From Cytophagales bacterium (GTDB taxonomy: Bacteria > Bacteroidota > Bacteroidia > Cytophagales > Cyclobacteriaceae), in NCBI GenBank assembly GCA_020403045.1, contig JADBYK010000038.1, positions 24,529 to 88,528 of the forward strand: 64,000 nt of DNA. The letters are read 5' to 3'. Every line of letters starts with the position of its first letter. The first letter of the stretch is position 1. The position numbers and the translations under genes are program-made. This document shows positions 61,752 through 64,000 of the stretch, one piece after another. The notes under the pieces are model-generated. The model was not told the origin of the DNA, made no database searches, and saw only the letters and a list, made by a program, of their open reading frames with translations.

Positions 61752-62654
61752 ATGCCAATGAAAGAGATTTTGATCACTCTCCTACTTTTATGGATGCCTT
61801 TTATGGGCATTTCACAATCAAGAACAAAAGTTGTTTTGCTTGGCACGGGGACGCCAAATGCAGACCCTGATCGATTCGGGCCTTCGGTAGCAGTGGTTGT
61901 AGACAATAAACCCTATGTCATTGATTGCGGCCCTGGTGTGGTGAGAAGAGTTGCCGCAGCTTTCAAAAGAGGCGTGAAGGGATTAAATCCAACTTTATTG
62001 AATCGGTTGTTCATTACGCATTTGCATTCGGATCACACCTCCGGCTACGCTGATTTTTTATTGACACCAGCAGTACTCGAGCGGAAAGGACCTTTGCGCG
62101 TTTATGGACCAACCGGAACAAAGTCCTTGAACGATCATATTGTTCAAGCTTATGCTCCGGATTTTCACATTCGAATTTTTGGTTTAGAGAAAGGCGACTC
62201 GACCGCCTATAAAACCGTTGTCACGGAAATAAAAGAAGGAGTTATTTATAAAGATTCGTTGGTTACCGTAGAGGCCTTCAAAGTGGAGCACGGGGGTTGG
62301 CCTGAAGCATATGGTTTTCATTTCATCACACCGGATAAGCGCATTGTTATTTCAGGAGATTGCACGTGGAGTGCGCGATTGATTGAGGTTGCCAAAAACT
62401 GCGATGTATTGGTGCATGAAGTGTACTCCCTTGATGGTTGGTCGCGGAGGCCACCGAAATGGCAGACATACCATAAAAATTTTCATACGTCAACTTTACA
62501 ATTAGCTGATGTAGCCACAAAGGTTCAACCCAAATTGGTCGTACTCTATCATCAGCTCATTTGGGATTCTACCGAAGAAAAACTTCTAAAAGAAGTTACC
62601 GACCACTACAAAGGCAAAGTGGTATCGGGAAAGGATTTGGATGTTTTTGAGTAA
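61752..62654 (+). CDS. Secreted metallo-beta-lactamase-fold hydrolase
   Basis: 300 residues (start ATG 61752 or 61758); signal ILITLLLLWMPFMGISQ. Metal-binding motif FITHLHSDHTSGYADFLL near residue 98, plus further ligands in VISGDCTWSA and VVLYHQLIW. The N-terminal VVLLGTGTPNADPDRFGPS is the RNase Z/arylsulfatase-like subgroup signature. Secretion argues against an RNA substrate. Activity unassigned. Confidence 0.88.
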   Translation: MPMKEILITLLLLWMPFMGISQSRTKVVLLGTGTPNADPDRFGPSVAVVVDNKPYVIDCGPGVVRRVAAAFKRGVKGLNPTLLNRLFITHLHSDHTSGYADFLLTPAVLERKGPLRVYGPTGTKSLNDHIVQAYAPDFHIRIFGLEKGDSTAYKTVVTEIKEGVIYKDSLVTVEAFKVEHGGWPEAYGFHFITPDKRIVISGDCTWSARLIEVAKNCDVLVHEVYSLDGWSRRPPKWQTYHKNFHTSTLQLADVATKVQPKLVVLYHQLIWDSTEEKLLKEVTDHYKGKVVSGKDLDVFE

Positions 62655-62658
62655 GCGT

Positions 62659-63849
62659 TTAGTTCAATATTTTCTCTACTATCTTCCCGCTCTTCTTGTT
62701 TTTTAAAATTAATTTCTTGGCACCGTAGTGCGTTACTTCCTCTTTAACCAGATAATGGTCATCATCGTATTCAGTGAGATGTGCATCTCTGCTTACACCC
62801 ACACGCCCTCGCCAAATATCTAACTTCACCGGCTCCCACTGCTTGCTTTTAGCCGAGCGATAGGCTGCGTCTAAAATAGAATTCACGACATAGCCATCAT
62901 AAAAAGTTTCTTTCGGTTGGGTTTTGTTTTCGAGGGCATTGAACATATCCATGAACATGTGGTTGTAGCCCAACTCGTTCAATTCATCGCCCACCGGAAA
63001 CAACCAACCCGAATTGCTCTCGGCCTTTTCGGCCACATAGTCAGCACCTTTGCCCGTGGTAAACATTTCAAAGCCGGTGCGCAAAAAACTGTTCGTCCAA
63101 ATCGTTCCTTCGGTGCCCATCACTTCATCGCGCAAGTCGAGCCCACCACGGAATGTCCAGCTCACTTCAAACTGACCGATGGCACCGTTTTCATATTTCA
63201 CCAATCCAATGGCGTGATCTTCGGCATCGATGGGTTTCACTTGGGTATCTGCCCAGCACATTACTTCCACAGGCTTGATGTCTTTTCCAATGTAGCTGCG
63301 CGCGATCTCCACACAATGACAACCCAAATCTAGAATGCACCCACCACCTGCTTGCTCAATATCCCAAAACCAATCGCTATGCGGCCCGGGATGTGTTTCG
63401 CGTGATTTTGCCCAGAGAATTCTGCCGAGCGCACCGTTCTTTACACTTTCATGAGCTTTGATAAACTTAGGTGTATAAACTAAATCTTCGAGATAGCCAT
63501 TGAAGATGCCCGCTTTCTCTACTGCTTCTAACATGCGTTTGGCTTCTTCGGCATTTCTACCTAAGGGCTTCGTTGTCATTACAGCCTTGTTATGTTTGCA
63601 ACAAAGCATTACAGCCTCTTCGTGCAAATTATTTGGCAAAGAAATACAAACCACATTCACCTCAGGTCGGTTAATTGCGTCCTCCAAAACCGTTGTTGCG
63701 AAAGCAACATTGTAATCAGCAGCAAATTTTTTCGCGCTTTCTTCCTTACGGGAATAGATGGAGACGATTTTATCTTTATTGCGGTAGCCTTGAATCGAAT
63801 CGGCATAAAATCTGCCAATGAAACCAGAACCGAGCATTGCGATTTTCAT
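62659..63849 (-). CDS. Gfo/Idh/MocA family oxidoreductase
   Basis: 396 residues. N-terminal NAD(P)-binding GSGFIGRFYADSIQGY; active-site Lys motif TTKPLGRNAEEAKRML near residue 95; C-terminal catalytic/substrate domain with GGGCILDLGCHCVEIARSYIG and YENGAIGQFEVSW. It acts on a sugar or inositol-type substrate, typically one step of carbohydrate catabolism. Convergent with the MBL gene, 4 bp apart. Confidence 0.92.
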   Translation of the reverse strand: MKIAMLGSGFIGRFYADSIQGYRNKDKIVSIYSRKEESAKKFAADYNVAFATTVLEDAINRPEVNVVCISLPNNLHEEAVMLCCKHNKAVMTTKPLGRNAEEAKRMLEAVEKAGIFNGYLEDLVYTPKFIKAHESVKNGALGRILWAKSRETHPGPHSDWFWDIEQAGGGCILDLGCHCVEIARSYIGKDIKPVEVMCWADTQVKPIDAEDHAIGLVKYENGAIGQFEVSWTFRGGLDLRDEVMGTEGTIWTNSFLRTGFEMFTTGKGADYVAEKAESNSGWLFPVGDELNELGYNHMFMDMFNALENKTQPKETFYDGYVVNSILDAAYRSAKSKQWEPVKLDIWRGRVGVSRDAHLTEYDDDHYLVKEEVTHYGAKKLILKNKKSGKIVEKILN

Positions 63850-63873
63850 GGTTGAAGATTAATTAGTCGTCCC

Positions 63874-64000
63874 TTAAAAACTCATTTTGAGTAGAGGTTG
63901 ATTTTTGAAGGCTAAGAAAAGTGTTTCAAAAAGTTGGGTCAAAAAGACGCTTGGATTTATTTTCCACTTGTTGATCATCCGTTTGAAGTTCATGCCTGCT
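63874..64000 (-). CDS. Probable transposase C-terminus (partial)
   Basis: A minus-strand frame runs off the right edge and ends in TAA at 63874-63876. It reads AGMNFKRMINKWK and then a hydrophobic Phe/Leu-rich tail (SVFLTQLFETLFLAFKNQ), reminiscent of the C-terminal end of IS5/IS1182-type transposases. Just past the stop the sequence GGGACGACT could belong to a terminal inverted repeat. Only about 41 residues are visible, so this is a suggestion. Confidence 0.4.
   Translation of the reverse strand, partial: AGMNFKRMINKWKINPSVFLTQLFETLFLAFKNQPLLKMSF

Noticed and set aside
1..64000. tRNA, rRNA or CRISPR arrays
   Set aside because: No tRNA T-loop in a cloverleaf context, no rRNA-like stretch and no regularly spaced direct repeats were seen by eye.

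Overview
The window looks like chromosome of a member of the Bacteroidota, most likely order Cytophagales (Cyclobacteriaceae-like). Supporting signs are a DUF4175 giant coiled-coil protein beside ybeY and mnmG, paired YceI proteins, LytS/LytTR signalling, many short secreted proteins with Sec or lipoprotein signals, no obvious Shine-Dalgarno sequences, frequent GTG/TTG starts and promoter -7 boxes of the TAnnTTTG type. I saw no rRNA, tRNA or CRISPR array.

Layout. 1-11.7 kb is core: a TPR protein, a DnaA-box-rich gap that may be oriC, an Ig-like lipoprotein, a methyltransferase, mnmG, an intergenic spacer with an exact parS palindrome and a second near-parS, ybeY, an RsbW-type ATPase and DUF4175. 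11.8-16.2 kb holds a coiled-coil membrane protein, an alpha/beta hydrolase, two YceI proteins and a porin-like barrel. 16.4-22.8 kb is a fatty-acid beta-oxidation operon (MarR regulator, hydroxyacyl-CoA dehydrogenase/enoyl-CoA hydratase, thiolase, acyl-CoA dehydrogenase) interrupted by a four-helix-bundle gene. 22.9-29 kb carries a BAAT-like hydrolase, an HTH membrane protein, a VWA protein and a LytS/LytTR pair.

29-41 kb is an accessory, AT-richer stretch: a structured intergenic repeat, an OLD-type ATPase-TOPRIM protein, a two-gene restriction-modification-like module apparently inserted between an amidinohydrolase and an AdiC-like permease, a pseudogene with two in-frame stops, a UPF0175/PIN toxin-antitoxin pair and a frameshifted small gene. 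41-47 kb is a run of secreted proteins, a Rieske protein and an M20 amidohydrolase. 47-53.6 kb is a heavy-metal RND efflux operon with a second inserted four-helix-bundle gene. 53.7-63.8 kb holds a radical-SAM protein, a PLP deaminase, a PagL-like protein, lptB, recJ, a glycine-repeat protein, SPOR and DUF2846 proteins, an MBL hydrolase and a Gfo/Idh oxidoreductase. A probable transposase tail touches the right edge.

The most unusual signals are (i) hairpin-cluster elements at 41.3 kb and 60.0-60.4 kb whose linkers and bulges are conserved while their stems differ with compensation, (ii) two four-helix-bundle genes wedged into unrelated operons and tightly bracketed by inverted repeats, with related ORF-less inverted-repeat spacers, and (iii) the oriC/parS candidates. 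All similarity statements are by eye; no search was run.
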